A stretch of DNA of 64,000 bases from an uncultured Acidobacteriaceae bacterium (GTDB lineage: Bacteria > Acidobacteriota > Terriglobia > Terriglobales > Acidobacteriaceae): contig CAIKND010000029.1 of NCBI GenBank assembly GCA_903828675.1, positions 1 through 64,000 on the forward strand, written 5' to 3'. The translations under genes and the position numbers were made by a program. Each line of letters starts with the position of its first letter. Position 1 is the stretch's first letter. Below the pieces are notes generated by a model. That model worked only from the letters and a program-made list of their open reading frames with translations, searched no databases and was not told the DNA's origin. Positions 34,992 through 47,171 of this stretch are shown piece after piece.

Positions 34992-36008
34992 ATGGCTAAG
35001 TACAAACTCGAATACATTTGGCTTGACGGCAAAAAGCCCGTTCCCGAGCTGCGCGGCAAAACTCTCATGAAGTCTTTTGAGAAGCCACCCACCCTTGCCG
35101 ACTTACCCAAGTGGGGTTTTGACGGCAGTTCCACTATGCAGGCCGAGGGCAGCAAGTCTGACTGCGTTCTGAAACCCGTGGCTCTCTATCCCGATGCAAG
35201 CCGCAAGGACGCTTATATCGTTCTCAGCGAAGTCATGCACCCCGATGGAACCCCGCATTCCACGAACATGCGCGCCACCATCGAAGACGATCCGGACCTA
35301 TGGGTAGGTCTTGAGCAGGAATACTTTCTTTATAAGGATGGACGTCCTCTCGGCTTCCCGAAAGACGGCCACCCTACAACTCCCCAGGGCCCTTACTACT
35401 GTGGCGTTGGCTATAAATACATGGGCAGCCTGGCCCGCACTATCGTCGAAGAGCATCTGGAACTATGTCTTGCTGCCGGCATCAATCATGAAGGCATCAA
35501 CGCTGAAGTCGCCAAAGGTCAATGGGAATTCCAGATCTTTGCCAAAGGCTCCGCTAAAGCCGCCGATGATGTCTGGACAGCCCGCTATTTGATGATGCGC
35601 CTCTGCGAGAAATACGAAGTGGATGTCGTTTTGCACTGCAAGCCAATCAAGGGCGACTGGAACGGTTCGGGCATGCACTGTAACTTCTCCACCAAGTACA
35701 TCCGCGAAGTAGGTGGCCAGCCATACTTTGAATCCCTCATGAAGGCGTTCGCCGACCATGTCCCCGAGCACATCGCTGTATACGGCCCGGACAACCATTT
35801 GCGCTTGACTGGTCTTCACGAAACGCAAGCCATTGACAAGTTCAGCTTTGGACTGTCAGATCGCGGCGCATCGATAAGGATGCCGGTAAACTTCGTCAAG
35901 GACGGATTCAAGGGCTATCTGGAAGATCGACGCCCGAACTCCGAAGGCGATCCTTACCAGATCATCTCTCGCGTCCTGAAAACAATCAATACTGTCGCAA
36001 AGCCATAA
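34992..36008 (+). CDS. glnA: Glutamine synthetase, type II (GSII)
   Basis: Makes glutamine from glutamate, ammonia and ATP. At 338 residues it is far shorter than the 470-residue bacterial type I enzyme and has the type II (eukaryote-like) motifs. These are WGFDGSSTMQAEGSKSD, GLEQEYFLYKDG, QWEFQI, GDWNGSGMHCNFST and GLSDRGASIRMP. Type II enzymes lack the adenylylation loop, so activity is probably controlled at transcription. AAAGGAG lies seven bases before the start. The enzyme should act with glutamate dehydrogenase or GOGAT in ammonia assimilation. Confidence 0.93.
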   Translation: MAKYKLEYIWLDGKKPVPELRGKTLMKSFEKPPTLADLPKWGFDGSSTMQAEGSKSDCVLKPVALYPDASRKDAYIVLSEVMHPDGTPHSTNMRATIEDDPDLWVGLEQEYFLYKDGRPLGFPKDGHPTTPQGPYYCGVGYKYMGSLARTIVEEHLELCLAAGINHEGINAEVAKGQWEFQIFAKGSAKAADDVWTARYLMMRLCEKYEVDVVLHCKPIKGDWNGSGMHCNFSTKYIREVGGQPYFESLMKAFADHVPEHIAVYGPDNHLRLTGLHETQAIDKFSFGLSDRGASIRMPVNFVKDGFKGYLEDRRPNSEGDPYQIISRVLKTINTVAKP

Positions 36009-36017
36009 TGCAAGACC

Positions 36018-36063
36018 TTGCTCGCTCATTCCGGTCAACACCTGACTTGGGATGAGCGAGCAA
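36018..36063 (+). terminator. Terminator after glnA
   Basis: TTGCTCGCTCAT pairs perfectly with ATGAGCGAGCAA (12 bp) around a 22-base loop, starting 10 bases after the glnA stop. The gene on the other side converges on it, so it may serve both. Confidence 0.65.
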
Positions 36064-36092
36064 AGCCAAGGCCGCGGCCAAAGCCGGCATCC

Positions 36093-37130
36093 CTACCCCT
36101 TTTCAATCTCTTCCGCAAGCACCTCGCCTGCAGCCACGCAGGCTTCGCGATTCACATCCATGTGCGTCACCAGGCGAATCGAGTCCGGTCCAACGGCGCT
36201 GGCCAGCACTCTTCGTGTCTTCAGCCGCGCCACCAGATCCGCAGCGCTCAGGCCCCCCGTAAGGCGGAAGATCACAATGTTGGTCTCCACCGTGTCGGGG
36301 TCGATTTCCACGCCTTCCGTGGCAGACAGCACCTCGGCCAGCAACCGCGCATTCGCATGGTCCTCATGCAGCCGCGCCGGCATCTGCTCCAGCGCGATCA
36401 GGCCTGCCGCGGCCAGTACACCCACCTGCCGCATCCCACCGCCTAGAGCCTTACGGAACAGCCGAGCCCGGCCAATCAGTTCCGCTGAACCGGTCAGCAT
36501 CGAACCCACTGGCGCGCCCAGTCCTTTCGACAGGCAGAACATCACCGTGTCAAATCCGCGCGTGAGAGTCTTCACATCCACGCCAAGCGCGGTCGCTGCA
36601 TTAAAGATGCGCGCCCCATCCAGATGAATGGGAAGTTTGCGCTTCTTTGCTCCTTCCCATATTTCTTCCAGCACTGGGAGCGGAGTCACAGTTCCGCCGG
36701 CCAGGTTGGCCGTGTTCTCAATCTCGATCAGTCCGGTAGCAGCGCGAAACGCCCCTCGCGCGTAGATGGCCGGCTCAATGTGCTTCCAGGTAAGAATGCC
36801 GCGGTCGGCAATAACCGCACGCACCAGGCAACCGGAGAAGACCGCAGTGGTCGCCATCTCCCAGTCCAGAATATGCGCACGCGACTCGGCAATCACTTCC
36901 TGCCCAGGCTGCGTATGCAGCCGGATGGCAATCTGATTCCCCATCGTCCCGGTCGGCACAAACAGCGCCGCCTCGCGCCCAAACGTCTCCGCCGCCCGCC
37001 GCTCCAGCAGGTTGACCGTAGGGTCTTCCCCATAAACGTCGTCGCCCACTTCGGCCGCCGCCATCGCCGCCCGCATCGCCAGCGTAGGCTTCGTTACTGT
37101 GTCTGAACGCAAATCGATAATTGTTGTCAT
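36093..37130 (-). CDS. Low-specificity L-threonine aldolase
   Basis: A PLP enzyme that splits L-threonine or allo-threonine into glycine and acetaldehyde. The N-terminus [33 protein letters not shown] is diagnostic of the family. The PLP-anchoring region is [15 protein letters not shown], and the Schiff-base Lys202 sits in [13 protein letters not shown]. The 345-residue length is normal. It starts six bases after a small membrane protein gene, which it follows in a likely three-gene operon with a secreted protein of unknown function. Confidence 0.93.
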   Translation of the reverse strand: MTTIIDLRSDTVTKPTLAMRAAMAAAEVGDDVYGEDPTVNLLERRAAETFGREAALFVPTGTMGNQIAIRLHTQPGQEVIAESRAHILDWEMATTAVFSGCLVRAVIADRGILTWKHIEPAIYARGAFRAATGLIEIENTANLAGGTVTPLPVLEEIWEGAKKRKLPIHLDGARIFNAATALGVDVKTLTRGFDTVMFCLSKGLGAPVGSMLTGSAELIGRARLFRKALGGGMRQVGVLAAAGLIALEQMPARLHEDHANARLLAEVLSATEGVEIDPDTVETNIVIFRLTGGLSAADLVARLKTRRVLASAVGPDSIRLVTHMDVNREACVAAGEVLAEEIEKG

Positions 37131-37136
37131 CGTCCT

Positions 37137-37427
37137 TTACTTTCCTATACTCAGAATCGCGATAACCGGATATGCAAATGCCCCTAACATAATCCAAAGG
37201 AACCCCATCGCAAGGTTCTCGCCGGTCCTTCCTGGAAATTCCTGCTCAATATATCCAAAGCAGTGAAGCAGTGGGACCAGCAACACGCCAAAGACTCCAC
37301 AAATTCGCGCCGCCTTACGCTCCCTGGATTCATAACGGCCAAAACAATAACGGATCAGCCAACGCGCCTCGAAATAGGCGATCAGTCCAATTGGTACGCA
37401 CAATAAGAGCGCGATTGATATCGGCAT
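37137..37427 (-). CDS. Small hypothetical membrane protein
   Basis: A 96-residue protein with three hydrophobic segments (about 3-20, 43-60 and 73-93) and a positively charged loop (FGRYESRERKAAR) between the first two. I do not recognise the family. It sits tightly between the secreted unknown gene (28 bases) and the threonine aldolase gene (six bases), so co-expression is very likely. No function can be assigned. Confidence 0.65.
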   Translation of the reverse strand: MPISIALLLCVPIGLIAYFEARWLIRYCFGRYESRERKAARICGVFGVLLVPLLHCFGYIEQEFPGRTGENLAMGFLWIMLGAFAYPVIAILSIGK

Positions 37428-37455
37428 CTCGTCCGTCTTTCCCTATTCCCTGCCC

Positions 37456-38436
37456 TTAAGGTATTTGCGCCATCGGCAACTCCATCACCGGAGTCCGCTT
37501 GCCATCTTTGACCGCATACGCCCACAGGCCGTGAAAGTTCGCTCTCAGCCCCGGCTGCGCCCGCAGAAACGCCTTCAGCACCGCGATCGCCTCCGTGCGC
37601 AGGGCCGAAGCGTCCGTCACCCCAGTCGATTCGTAGGCCACACCCAAATCTGCCTGGTGCAGCGTCGCGTCCAAGCTTACCCCATCGATCTTCCATGTCC
37701 GGTCGCCGTCCGGCAGCGAATACGGAAAGGCGCTTTGCGGAGAATTCTCGATCTGCGCCTGTTCCTGGCGCAGCTTTTCAAGATTCGGGGAGGAGATAAA
37801 ATCCACAGGCAGCGATAGGTAACGCGCCGCATCGTAGGAGTAAAACGCGGTCCAGGGATCCACTCTTGCGAGTAATCGGGCTCGCTGCCAGTACCAGACC
37901 CCGTCATGTCCGTCAAAGATGCCTTGGCGCACCGTCAGCCCGGCCAGTCGCCATGCGTTCGTACTGCCGTCCCAGGCCAGTATCAGGCCTATCTGTCCGT
38001 CCATGGCCGTTCCCAAAGCTTCGGCCAGCACCACCGCATACCGTCCTGGCGGCAAGGTGCGCATGCTGATGGTTACCGTGAGCGAACCGCTTGCATTCGA
38101 ACAGAAGAACTGCGTATCCGCGACAGCGGTCAGGGTGCTTGCGTCCAGAAGATAGACATTCCTGAATTGGACCTGCCCCCCCTTGGTCAGCGATGCGGCC
38201 TGCTCCACCGCCCCGCGAATCCCCTCCCACTCTGAAGCCTCCGCCGGCAGCAGCGCGGCCTGCAGGGTGCTAAAGTCCTGCTGCAGAATCGCCTCCGCCA
38301 AACGTCCCCCGGCGGCACTCAGCGCAGCACGATCCTGCGGCGACAACTCAGCCTGCGATGAGCAGGTCGCCGCCATGCCCGCTACCGATGCGCAAAACAA
38401 AGCCGCGACGGTCCAAACCTTCCAGCAGAGGTGCAT
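37456..38436 (-). CDS. Secreted hypothetical protein
   Basis: A 326-residue protein with a signal peptide (about 1-22; VAALFCASVAGMAA) followed by helical and beta regions without known motifs. A region around 130-190 (GRYAVVLAEALGTAMDGQIGLILAWDGSTNAWRLAGLTV) looks like a compact NTF2-like or lipocalin-like beta fold, but this is only an impression. It is the first gene of a likely operon with a small membrane protein and threonine aldolase. Confidence 0.7.
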   Translation of the reverse strand: MHLCWKVWTVAALFCASVAGMAATCSSQAELSPQDRAALSAAGGRLAEAILQQDFSTLQAALLPAEASEWEGIRGAVEQAASLTKGGQVQFRNVYLLDASTLTAVADTQFFCSNASGSLTVTISMRTLPPGRYAVVLAEALGTAMDGQIGLILAWDGSTNAWRLAGLTVRQGIFDGHDGVWYWQRARLLARVDPWTAFYSYDAARYLSLPVDFISSPNLEKLRQEQAQIENSPQSAFPYSLPDGDRTWKIDGVSLDATLHQADLGVAYESTGVTDASALRTEAIAVLKAFLRAQPGLRANFHGLWAYAVKDGKRTPVMELPMAQIP

Positions 38437-38584
38437 CGCTCCAGGTATCCTCTCTGCCCAGCGAAACTCATTTTGAGCGTCCGTGGGCCACTGCTAGTCT
38501 AGTACAGTGGAGCGGTAACGATTGCCGCGCCCTGTTGCCTGCGCGGGCAGCGGGACGTCCAATCCGGCCGGGGAGCAGATCACC

Positions 38585-39403
38585 ATGCGCACGAGCAACC
38601 CTCAGCAACCCCTGAACTCGCGGACTGCAGTCTCGCGGAAGCTGCTCTGTATGCGTTCGCCCGCGTTTTCTTGCGCGTTGGCGGTCATGGCGGCTCTGTG
38701 GGGGACCGAATCTCTTCCAGCAGCCCCAGTTGATTCGCAGCAGAAGCACACTGCCAGCACCGCAATCGCTCCAACGAACAAATCCCCTCACCCATCCAAA
38801 CGCCACGCTGATAAGCACTCTCCCGCCAGGGCGGCGCAACCGGCTCCCGGGCCGGTAATCCCTGATTCGCCTAAGCCTCCACAGTGGCCTGCAAACGACA
38901 AACCGACTGAAGCCTCCGTGGTCTGGAACAGTCAGGGCCTCCGTATCGATGCCTCGAATTCCAGCCTGCAGCAGATCCTCAAGGATGTGGCAGCGGCTAC
39001 CGGAGCCACCGTCGAGGGCCTGCACACCGATGAGCGCGTATTCGGCATCTACGGGCCCGGGACGGCGCGCGACGTGCTAGCTAAACTCCTGGATGGCTCC
39101 GGCTACAACGTACTCATGATTGGGGATCAGGGGCAGGGGTCGCCCCGCCAGATCGTCCTGAGCGCCCGCCATGCCGCGGGCGATGCACACGCTGCCCTGG
39201 GAAGCGCACAGGCCAACTCAAACGACGAAGATAGCGACGTGGATGATCAGTCCTCGCAGCAGCAGCCCCAGATGCAACCGCAGCCGCCGCCCAACATCCG
39301 CAATGGCTTCAACCCCGGAGGTCCGCCGCGCACTCCCCAGCAAATCATGCAGGAGATGCAACAGCGCCAGCAGCAGTTGCAACAACAGAACATTCCGCAG
39401 TGA
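38585..39403 (+). CDS. Secreted STN-like domain protein with Gln-rich tail
   Basis: A 272-residue exported protein. After a long N-terminal region with a hydrophobic signal (SCALAVMAALWGTESLPAAP) and a Pro/Lys-rich linker, residues about 110-180 resemble the secretin/TonB N-terminal (STN) domain. Its motif is IDASNSSLQQILKDVAAATGATVEG...GPGTARDVLAKLLDGSGYNVLMIG. No secretin or TonB barrel follows. The protein ends in a Gln/Pro-rich disordered tail. The start MRTSNPQ has GGGGAG upstream; the frame also opens 63 bases earlier. It may bind a partner in the periplasm; the function is unknown. Confidence 0.75.
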   Translation: MRTSNPQQPLNSRTAVSRKLLCMRSPAFSCALAVMAALWGTESLPAAPVDSQQKHTASTAIAPTNKSPHPSKRHADKHSPARAAQPAPGPVIPDSPKPPQWPANDKPTEASVVWNSQGLRIDASNSSLQQILKDVAAATGATVEGLHTDERVFGIYGPGTARDVLAKLLDGSGYNVLMIGDQGQGSPRQIVLSARHAAGDAHAALGSAQANSNDEDSDVDDQSSQQQPQMQPQPPPNIRNGFNPGGPPRTPQQIMQEMQQRQQQLQQQNIPQ

Positions 39404-39662
39404 TCAAGCAGGCTTTCAGTGCCAGCCCACTGAACAATTCGGTTTTTTTGAAAGGGCCAACTACGCATCCTGCTAAACAATTTGCTTTTCGAAGGCAACT
39501 TGCGGGCATTGTAACAGTCATCCACCGGCTTCGCCGACCCACGAGGAATGAAACTGTGCGCCAGCCATCGGGCGTATTTGTCTTTGTCCGATGGGTGGGA
39601 GTCCGTAGAATTCCATCACGATATCGTGTTTTGTTGAACTTACAAACTCGTTTCTTTTTAGG

Positions 39663-39680
39663 GCCTGACTTTAGTCGGGC
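39663..39680. repeat. REP-like stem-loop, copy 1
   Basis: GCCTGACT pairs with AGTCGGGC through one G-T wobble, with a TT loop. It is followed by CGCAGACTGGTGAAAAG. Its stem core GACTT.AGTC is shared with copy 2 about 90 bases away. Confidence 0.65.
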
Positions 39681-39753
39681 CGCAGACTGGTGAAAAGAAA
39701 TGAGAGCTTTACAGGCTGCTGAAAAACTCACACGGAGCCGCAATAAGTGTCAG

Positions 39754-39773
39754 GGCACGACTTCAGTCGTGCC
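39754..39773. repeat. REP-like stem-loop, copy 2
   Basis: GGCACGACT and AGTCGTGCC form a perfect 9-bp stem with a two-base loop. It is followed by GCAAGTGTCTGAAAA, similar to the flank of copy 1. The outer stem differs between the copies (CTG/CGG versus CACG/CGTG) but stays paired. Confidence 0.7.
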
Positions 39774-39921
39774 GCAAGTGTCTGAAAATAAACGATGGCT
39801 TTAGCCCCTGAGGGATGTTTTTCAGGCCTTTTGCCCAAATTCAGGCATTTTTTCCGCAGCCTGCTCTAGCCCAATACGAAATGCCGGCTGCAAAAGGCGC
39901 GCATTCGGAGAAAAAACAGGC

Positions 39922-40083
39922 TTAAAGGGCAGCTTCGGTCTGAACCTTGACCGCGCTGGGGCGCTGTTGGGGACGCATCAGGGCAAAACCCGATCGGAGA
40001 ATCCCGTAAGCAGCGAGGATTCCAAATGCCAGCGAGCCAACGGACGCACAAATCAGCATTGCAAAATTTAGTAAATCAGACAT
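39922..40083 (-). CDS. 53-residue single-pass membrane protein
   Basis: A short gene below usual length cut-offs. It encodes MSDLLNFAMLICASVGSLAF, continuing GILAAYGILRSGFALMRPQQ and a soluble tail ending TEAAL. One hydrophobic stretch of about 25 residues (4-29) is followed by a positively charged, Pro/Gln-containing tail, so the C-terminus should be cytoplasmic. Upstream, GAGGCGAGGGCG gives a strong ribosome binding site just before the ATG. Initiation signal, membrane topology and codon use support a real gene. It is divergent from uvrA. The function is unknown; similar tiny membrane proteins often modulate larger membrane complexes. Confidence 0.65.
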   Translation of the reverse strand: MSDLLNFAMLICASVGSLAFGILAAYGILRSGFALMRPQQRPSAVKVQTEAAL

Positions 40084-40189
40084 CGCCCTCGCCTCAGCTG
40101 GTCTCTTTGAGTGTAACCCAGCTCAATGGGCGCACTTAAAACGCCGCCCATCGAGTGTTGAAGTGATTCTCTCAGAAGCCACCATCACG

Positions 40190-40219
40190 TTGACCCTTAT
40201 TTCTGTTGACCAATAGAAT
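40190..40219 (+). promoter_or_regulatory. Probable uvrA promoter
   Basis: TTGACC (40190-40195) and TAGAAT (40214-40219) are separated by 18 bases, close to the sigma-70 consensus. A small hairpin GGCGG/CCGCC (40239-40255) lies in the leader before the uvrA start. No SOS (LexA) box is evident. Confidence 0.5.
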
Positions 40220-40289
40220 ACCCTCAGGGGTATTGACAGGCGGTGAAAGGCCGCCGGCTCTCCCTCGTTCTGCTCACCGCTCCCAAATC

Positions 40290-43276
<2,987 letters not shown>

Positions 43277-43280
<4 letters not shown>

Positions 43281-44275
43281 ACAGCCTGCCGGAGCAAGAA
43301 CCCGATCAAGACTCGCTTCAACAAGCCTCAGTCACGCCCGCGGAGCCTGTTTCCAGCGACTCGAAGTTGCAGGCGCCTGAAGTCGGCAATGCACCGCTTG
43401 AGCCTTTGCCTCCCGAGGAGCCTCTTCTATTTCAATCCTTTACCCTGCCCGAACCTCCCCCGCCCTCCGTACGCATCCCCCATCTGGGCCACCTGGGCCT
43501 TTTGCTTGTGCTTGGCGTCTTCGGACTGCTTGTCGCCACCATCATCACCCGTTCCGCTCTCTACTTCCATCTCTTCGGCATCTCGACCATTGATAAAGCG
43601 GTCACCGACATCCATTACACGCTGGGCAGTGAAGCCATCCTCTACCTCTGGACGTTCATAAGCTGCCTGATTGTCTTTCCCCTTGTCTGGCGCAGGGGCT
43701 TCTTTGCCGGCCTGCACTGGAACGGCGCAACCGCCCTGCATCAGCGCAAGCGGATGTTTGGCACTGCTACCGTTTGCTTTGTCCTCGCGCTCACCAACGG
43801 CCTCCTCATGCCCGGCCCGTCCGATGCCCCCATCGACAAAATCTTCCGCTCTCCCGGAGCGGCCTGGATGCTGTTCGCCTTCGGCGTCACCTTTGCCCCC
43901 TTCTTTGAAGAGATCCTCTTCCGTGGCTTCCTGCTGCCCGCCGTATGCACCGCCTGGGACTGGGCAATCGAGCGAAGCACCGGCAAGCCCGCGCCCCCTC
44001 TGGACCCCGGCGGCAATCCCCAATGGTCGATGTTCGCCATGGTTGGAGGAGCCTTTGCCACCAGCGTTCCCTTTGCCGCCATGCACGCCGCGCAGACGGG
44101 CTATTCCCTCGGCCCCTTCCTGCTGCTCATCTGCGTCAGCCTGGCCCTCTGCTGGGCGCGCCTCAGCACCCGCTCCCTGGCCGCCAGCGTTCTGGTCCAC
44201 GCCTCCTACAACTTCCTCCTCTTTTCCCTTATGTTGCTGGGAACATCAGGCTTCCGGCACTTGGACAAGATGTGA
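43277..44275 (+). CDS. CPBP-family intramembrane glutamic endopeptidase
   Basis: A 332-residue membrane protein of the CAAX-protease/Abi family. After a Pro/Glu-rich cytoplasmic N-terminus of about 65 residues there are about eight helices. The catalytic motifs are EEILFRGF (Glu211-Glu212, with Arg four residues on) and FAAMHAAQ, matching the EExxxR and FxxxH pattern. It overlaps the end of uvrA by four bases and so is translated with it, though no functional link to repair is known. The substrate is unknown. Confidence 0.9.
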
Positions 44276-44374
44276 GAGAACCCGGCTAGCCTGCCGCCCG
44301 AGCAGTGCACAGCGCAGCCTTGTTAAAATTGCCTTTCTTCAACTTTTTCAGATTTACTTGGAAGTCGGGACCTG

Positions 44375-46642
44375 ATGATTCTCTCCTTTGCGCTCCCCCG
44401 GCGAAAGCTGGGGGCAGCCTTGCTGCTTTTGCTTTCTGCATTGATGAATGTCTGCCTCGTGCATGCGGAGCCACAGCCGGAGCCGCTTCGCATTCCGCGC
44501 GTCCAGCGTGCGCCAAAGCTCTCCGATTTCATCACCGGCACCCCCCGTGAGGCCGAAGCCGTCATTACCGTTTTCAAGCAATTTGATCCGCACGACGGCG
44601 AGCCCGTCAGCCAGCCCACCGCGGCCTACCTCTCTTACGACAGCAAAAACCTCTACATTGGCTGGATCTGCAAAGAAGACGACCCCTCCCTGATTCGCGC
44701 CCGCGTGGCGCCACGCAAGCAGATCGAAACCGACGACCGCATCAGCATCGTCATCGACACCTTCCTTGACCACAAGCACGGCTACTGGTTCGACACCAAC
44801 CCCTACGGAATCCAATTCGACGGCCGAACCACGGACGGCATCGGCGACGACCCCAGTTGGGAGGCGCTCTGGTACTCCGAAGGGCGCATTACGCCCACTG
44901 GGTACGTGGTCTTGCAGTCCATTCCATTTCGCAGCCTGCGCTTTCCCCGGGCGCCCAAACAGATTTGGAACATCAGCCTGGCCCGGATGATTGAGCGCAC
45001 CAATGAATATGCCCTCTGGCCCTTCGTCTCGCGCACCCGCCTGCCCCAGTTTGTGGGTCAATTCGCTCCCATCGAGATTGACGCGGACATTTCGCCGGGC
45101 CGCAACCTCCAGCTCATCCCCTACGCGCTTTTCTCCAAAGACAGCTATCTCGACCAGAGCAGCGGCTTTAAGCATCAGGCCGAACACCATCCGGGCCTCG
45201 ACGCCAAGGCCGTCATTCACGACGCCCTTACCCTCGACATGACCGTCAACCCCGATTTCAGCGAAATCGGCTCCGACGATCCCAAGGTCCAGGCCAACCA
45301 GCGTTACGAGGTGGTGTACCCCGAGCGCCGCCCCTTCTTTATCGAGAACGCTTCGATCTTTACCATGCCCGAGGAACTGTTCTTCTCGCGCCGAATCGTC
45401 GATCCGCAGTTCGGAGCCAAATTGACCGGATCTATCGGCCGCTGGGGCATGGGCACTCTGGTTGCCGACGACCGCGCCCCGGGCGAAGTGCTGCTCCAGG
45501 GAGAGACCGGACACGGCGATCGCGCCGTAGACGCCGTCTTTCGAGCGGAGCGGGAATTCTCCCATCAGTCGCATGTGGGCTTGTTTCTGAGCGATACAAG
45601 CTTCGGAGACACGTGGAATCGCGTAGCTTCCATCGATCTGCGCTATCTCGCCGCGCACAACCTTGTCCTATCCGGCCAGGCCACCACCAGCCAGTCGCAC
45701 GCTGCTTCCAGCGGTTATCAGGCGGGCCCCGGATATATCGCAATGGTCACCCGGACCGATATGCACAATAGCTTCAGAACGTATTACGTGGATCGCAGCC
45801 CGGGCATGACGGCCACTCTGGGTTATTTGTCCCGTAACGACATCCGGAGTCTCGAAACCTATTACAAATATCAGTGGAGGCCGCAAGGCAAGAAAGCGCT
45901 GCTGGCCTATGGCCCCTCTATCGATGCGGTTGTGAACCACGATCATGAAAAGCGGTTGGAGAACTGGTCGGCCACCCCCGGCTTTTCCATGACCTTCGAC
46001 CGCCTCACTTCCCTCTCCGCAACCCATACCGAATCCTACGAGTTGTATAAAAACATCGGGTTCAGAGCCCAAAATACAACCTTGAACGTGACCACTTCCT
46101 GGTATCAGTGGCTGGAAATGCTCGCCACTTACACCCAGGGAACTCTACCCAACTACCACCCGGCAACCGGTGTCTTGCCCTTTCTGGCCAACGCCAACAA
46201 TGCTTCCGCCACGGTCACAATTCGCCCCACACCGCGCCTGCGTTTTGACGAAATCTACTACTACACCCGCCTGTCCAACGGCGCGTATCCGGCTTCCGCA
46301 TCCTCCCAGTCCACTGGAGACATCTTCACCAATCACCTCATCCGCGCCAAAATCAACTATCAGTTCAATCGGGATTACGCGTTCAATGCCATCTTCGACT
46401 ACCGATCGATGCTACCCAACAGCGCACTCGTCGACAGCACTTACGCGAAACAGGCGGACACCACCCTGCTTTTCACTTATTTCCCCCATCCGGGAACGGC
46501 ATTTTATCTAGGCTATGCGGATACCTTTCAGAACATGAACTACGACGCCACCGCCACCCCGGCATACTCGCTCAGCAGCCTGCCCTCCACCTCAACCGAC
46601 CGCCAGTTGTTCGTCAAGGTCAGCTACCTGCTTCGTTTCTAG
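44375..46642 (+). CDS. CBM9-like / DUF5916 outer membrane beta-barrel protein
   Basis: A 755-residue exported protein common in acidobacteria and Bacteroidetes. After the signal peptide (about 1-31, ending LVHA), residues about 45-215 form a carbohydrate-binding family 9-like domain (TAAYLSYDSKNLYIGWICKEDDPSLIRAR; IVIDTFLDHKHGYWFDTNPYGIQFDG). The rest matches DUF5916, a large barrel with many amphipathic strands (for example EVVYPERRPFFIENASIF), ending in a terminal aromatic (VSYLLRF) as expected for BAM-inserted proteins. The role may be sugar or glycan capture at the cell surface; this is family inference. The rhs fragments begin only after its end and are unrelated. Confidence 0.87.
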   Translation: MILSFALPRRKLGAALLLLLSALMNVCLVHAEPQPEPLRIPRVQRAPKLSDFITGTPREAEAVITVFKQFDPHDGEPVSQPTAAYLSYDSKNLYIGWICKEDDPSLIRARVAPRKQIETDDRISIVIDTFLDHKHGYWFDTNPYGIQFDGRTTDGIGDDPSWEALWYSEGRITPTGYVVLQSIPFRSLRFPRAPKQIWNISLARMIERTNEYALWPFVSRTRLPQFVGQFAPIEIDADISPGRNLQLIPYALFSKDSYLDQSSGFKHQAEHHPGLDAKAVIHDALTLDMTVNPDFSEIGSDDPKVQANQRYEVVYPERRPFFIENASIFTMPEELFFSRRIVDPQFGAKLTGSIGRWGMGTLVADDRAPGEVLLQGETGHGDRAVDAVFRAEREFSHQSHVGLFLSDTSFGDTWNRVASIDLRYLAAHNLVLSGQATTSQSHAASSGYQAGPGYIAMVTRTDMHNSFRTYYVDRSPGMTATLGYLSRNDIRSLETYYKYQWRPQGKKALLAYGPSIDAVVNHDHEKRLENWSATPGFSMTFDRLTSLSATHTESYELYKNIGFRAQNTTLNVTTSWYQWLEMLATYTQGTLPNYHPATGVLPFLANANNASATVTIRPTPRLRFDEIYYYTRLSNGAYPASASSQSTGDIFTNHLIRAKINYQFNRDYAFNAIFDYRSMLPNSALVDSTYAKQADTTLLFTYFPHPGTAFYLGYADTFQNMNYDATATPAYSLSSLPSTSTDRQLFVKVSYLLRF

Positions 46643-46734
46643 TCCTCCATCTGCCTTGCCGACCCACAGGGGCAGCAACCAACCCAACCCCGCGCCGTGA
46701 GTGAAGCACAAAGATCCGACTGTTATCCTGCCCG

Positions 46735-46880
46735 CGAAATTGAACTGTCATCCTGAGCGACCGCCGCGAAGCGAAGGGAGACGAAGGACCTGCGGTTCCC
46801 TTTCGGGCGCCTCACCCTCGCAATCCGCTCCGTGCCCCATCCTTCTGAGCGGAGCGTAGCGGAGTCGAAGAACCTGCTTT
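46735..46880. repeat. Dispersed intergenic repeats (TGTCATCCTGAGCG type)
   Basis: CTGTCATCCTGAGCGACC...CGAAGCGAAGGGAG...GAAGGACCTGCGG, and then GTGCCCCATCCTTCTGAGCGGAGCG...GAGTCGAAGAACCTGC, are two units of a repeat style widespread in bacterial intergenic DNA. They mark the left edge of the accessory region. Confidence 0.6.
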
Positions 46881-46963
46881 TTGAATCCTGGCGGAATGGG
46901 TGGGACAGCACAACACTCAACCGCAGTGCCTCATCGTTCACTGTCCACTGTTTTTGCAGAAAT

Positions 46964-46992
46964 TTACCCTCCATAGGCGCACAATTGAAATA
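46964..46992 (+). repeat. 29-nt direct repeat, left copy, flanking the rhs region
   Basis: This segment matches 49430-49458 at 26 of 29 positions in the same orientation; the shared core is GGCGCACAAT followed by GAAATA. The two copies bracket the whole rhs cassette set. Confidence 0.75.
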
Positions 46993-47035
46993 TGAAGTCC
47001 AACAACCCGCCATTTCCCACACCACCCGTGCTCCA

Positions 47036-47160
47036 GGCGGGTGGCCCGGGTCCCGGGGAGTAGTGACTCCACCCACTGAAGTTGGGTGCCCCAGGTCCGG
47101 GGTCCCCGCGGACAGGTCTTCGTCCGTGGGGTGGAGGTGCCTCGCATTTGGGCACCGGGG
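47036..47160 (+). repeat. Hairpin repeat, copy 0 (before rhs cassette 1)
   Basis: Begins GGCGGGTGGCCCGGG. It contains two hairpins: CCCCGCGGAC/GTCCGTGGGG (47104-47131) and GGTGCC/GGCACC (47136-47156) with loop TCGCATTT. It ends immediately before ATATCGATACGATGCAAG, the start of rhs homology. It is longer than the other copies because of the extra first hairpin. Confidence 0.75.
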
Positions 47161-47171
47161 ATATCGATACG

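Larger units (their letters stand above)
39404..39921. other. Intergenic region made of REP-like repeats
   Basis: No gene supported. The region holds two related stem-loops of the form GGGC..GACTT.AGTC..GCCCG/TGCC and a composite bounded by CTGAAAAAC (39719) and its inverse GTTTTTCAG (39817). Such modular palindromes are typical of dispersed intergenic repeats. Confidence 0.6.
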
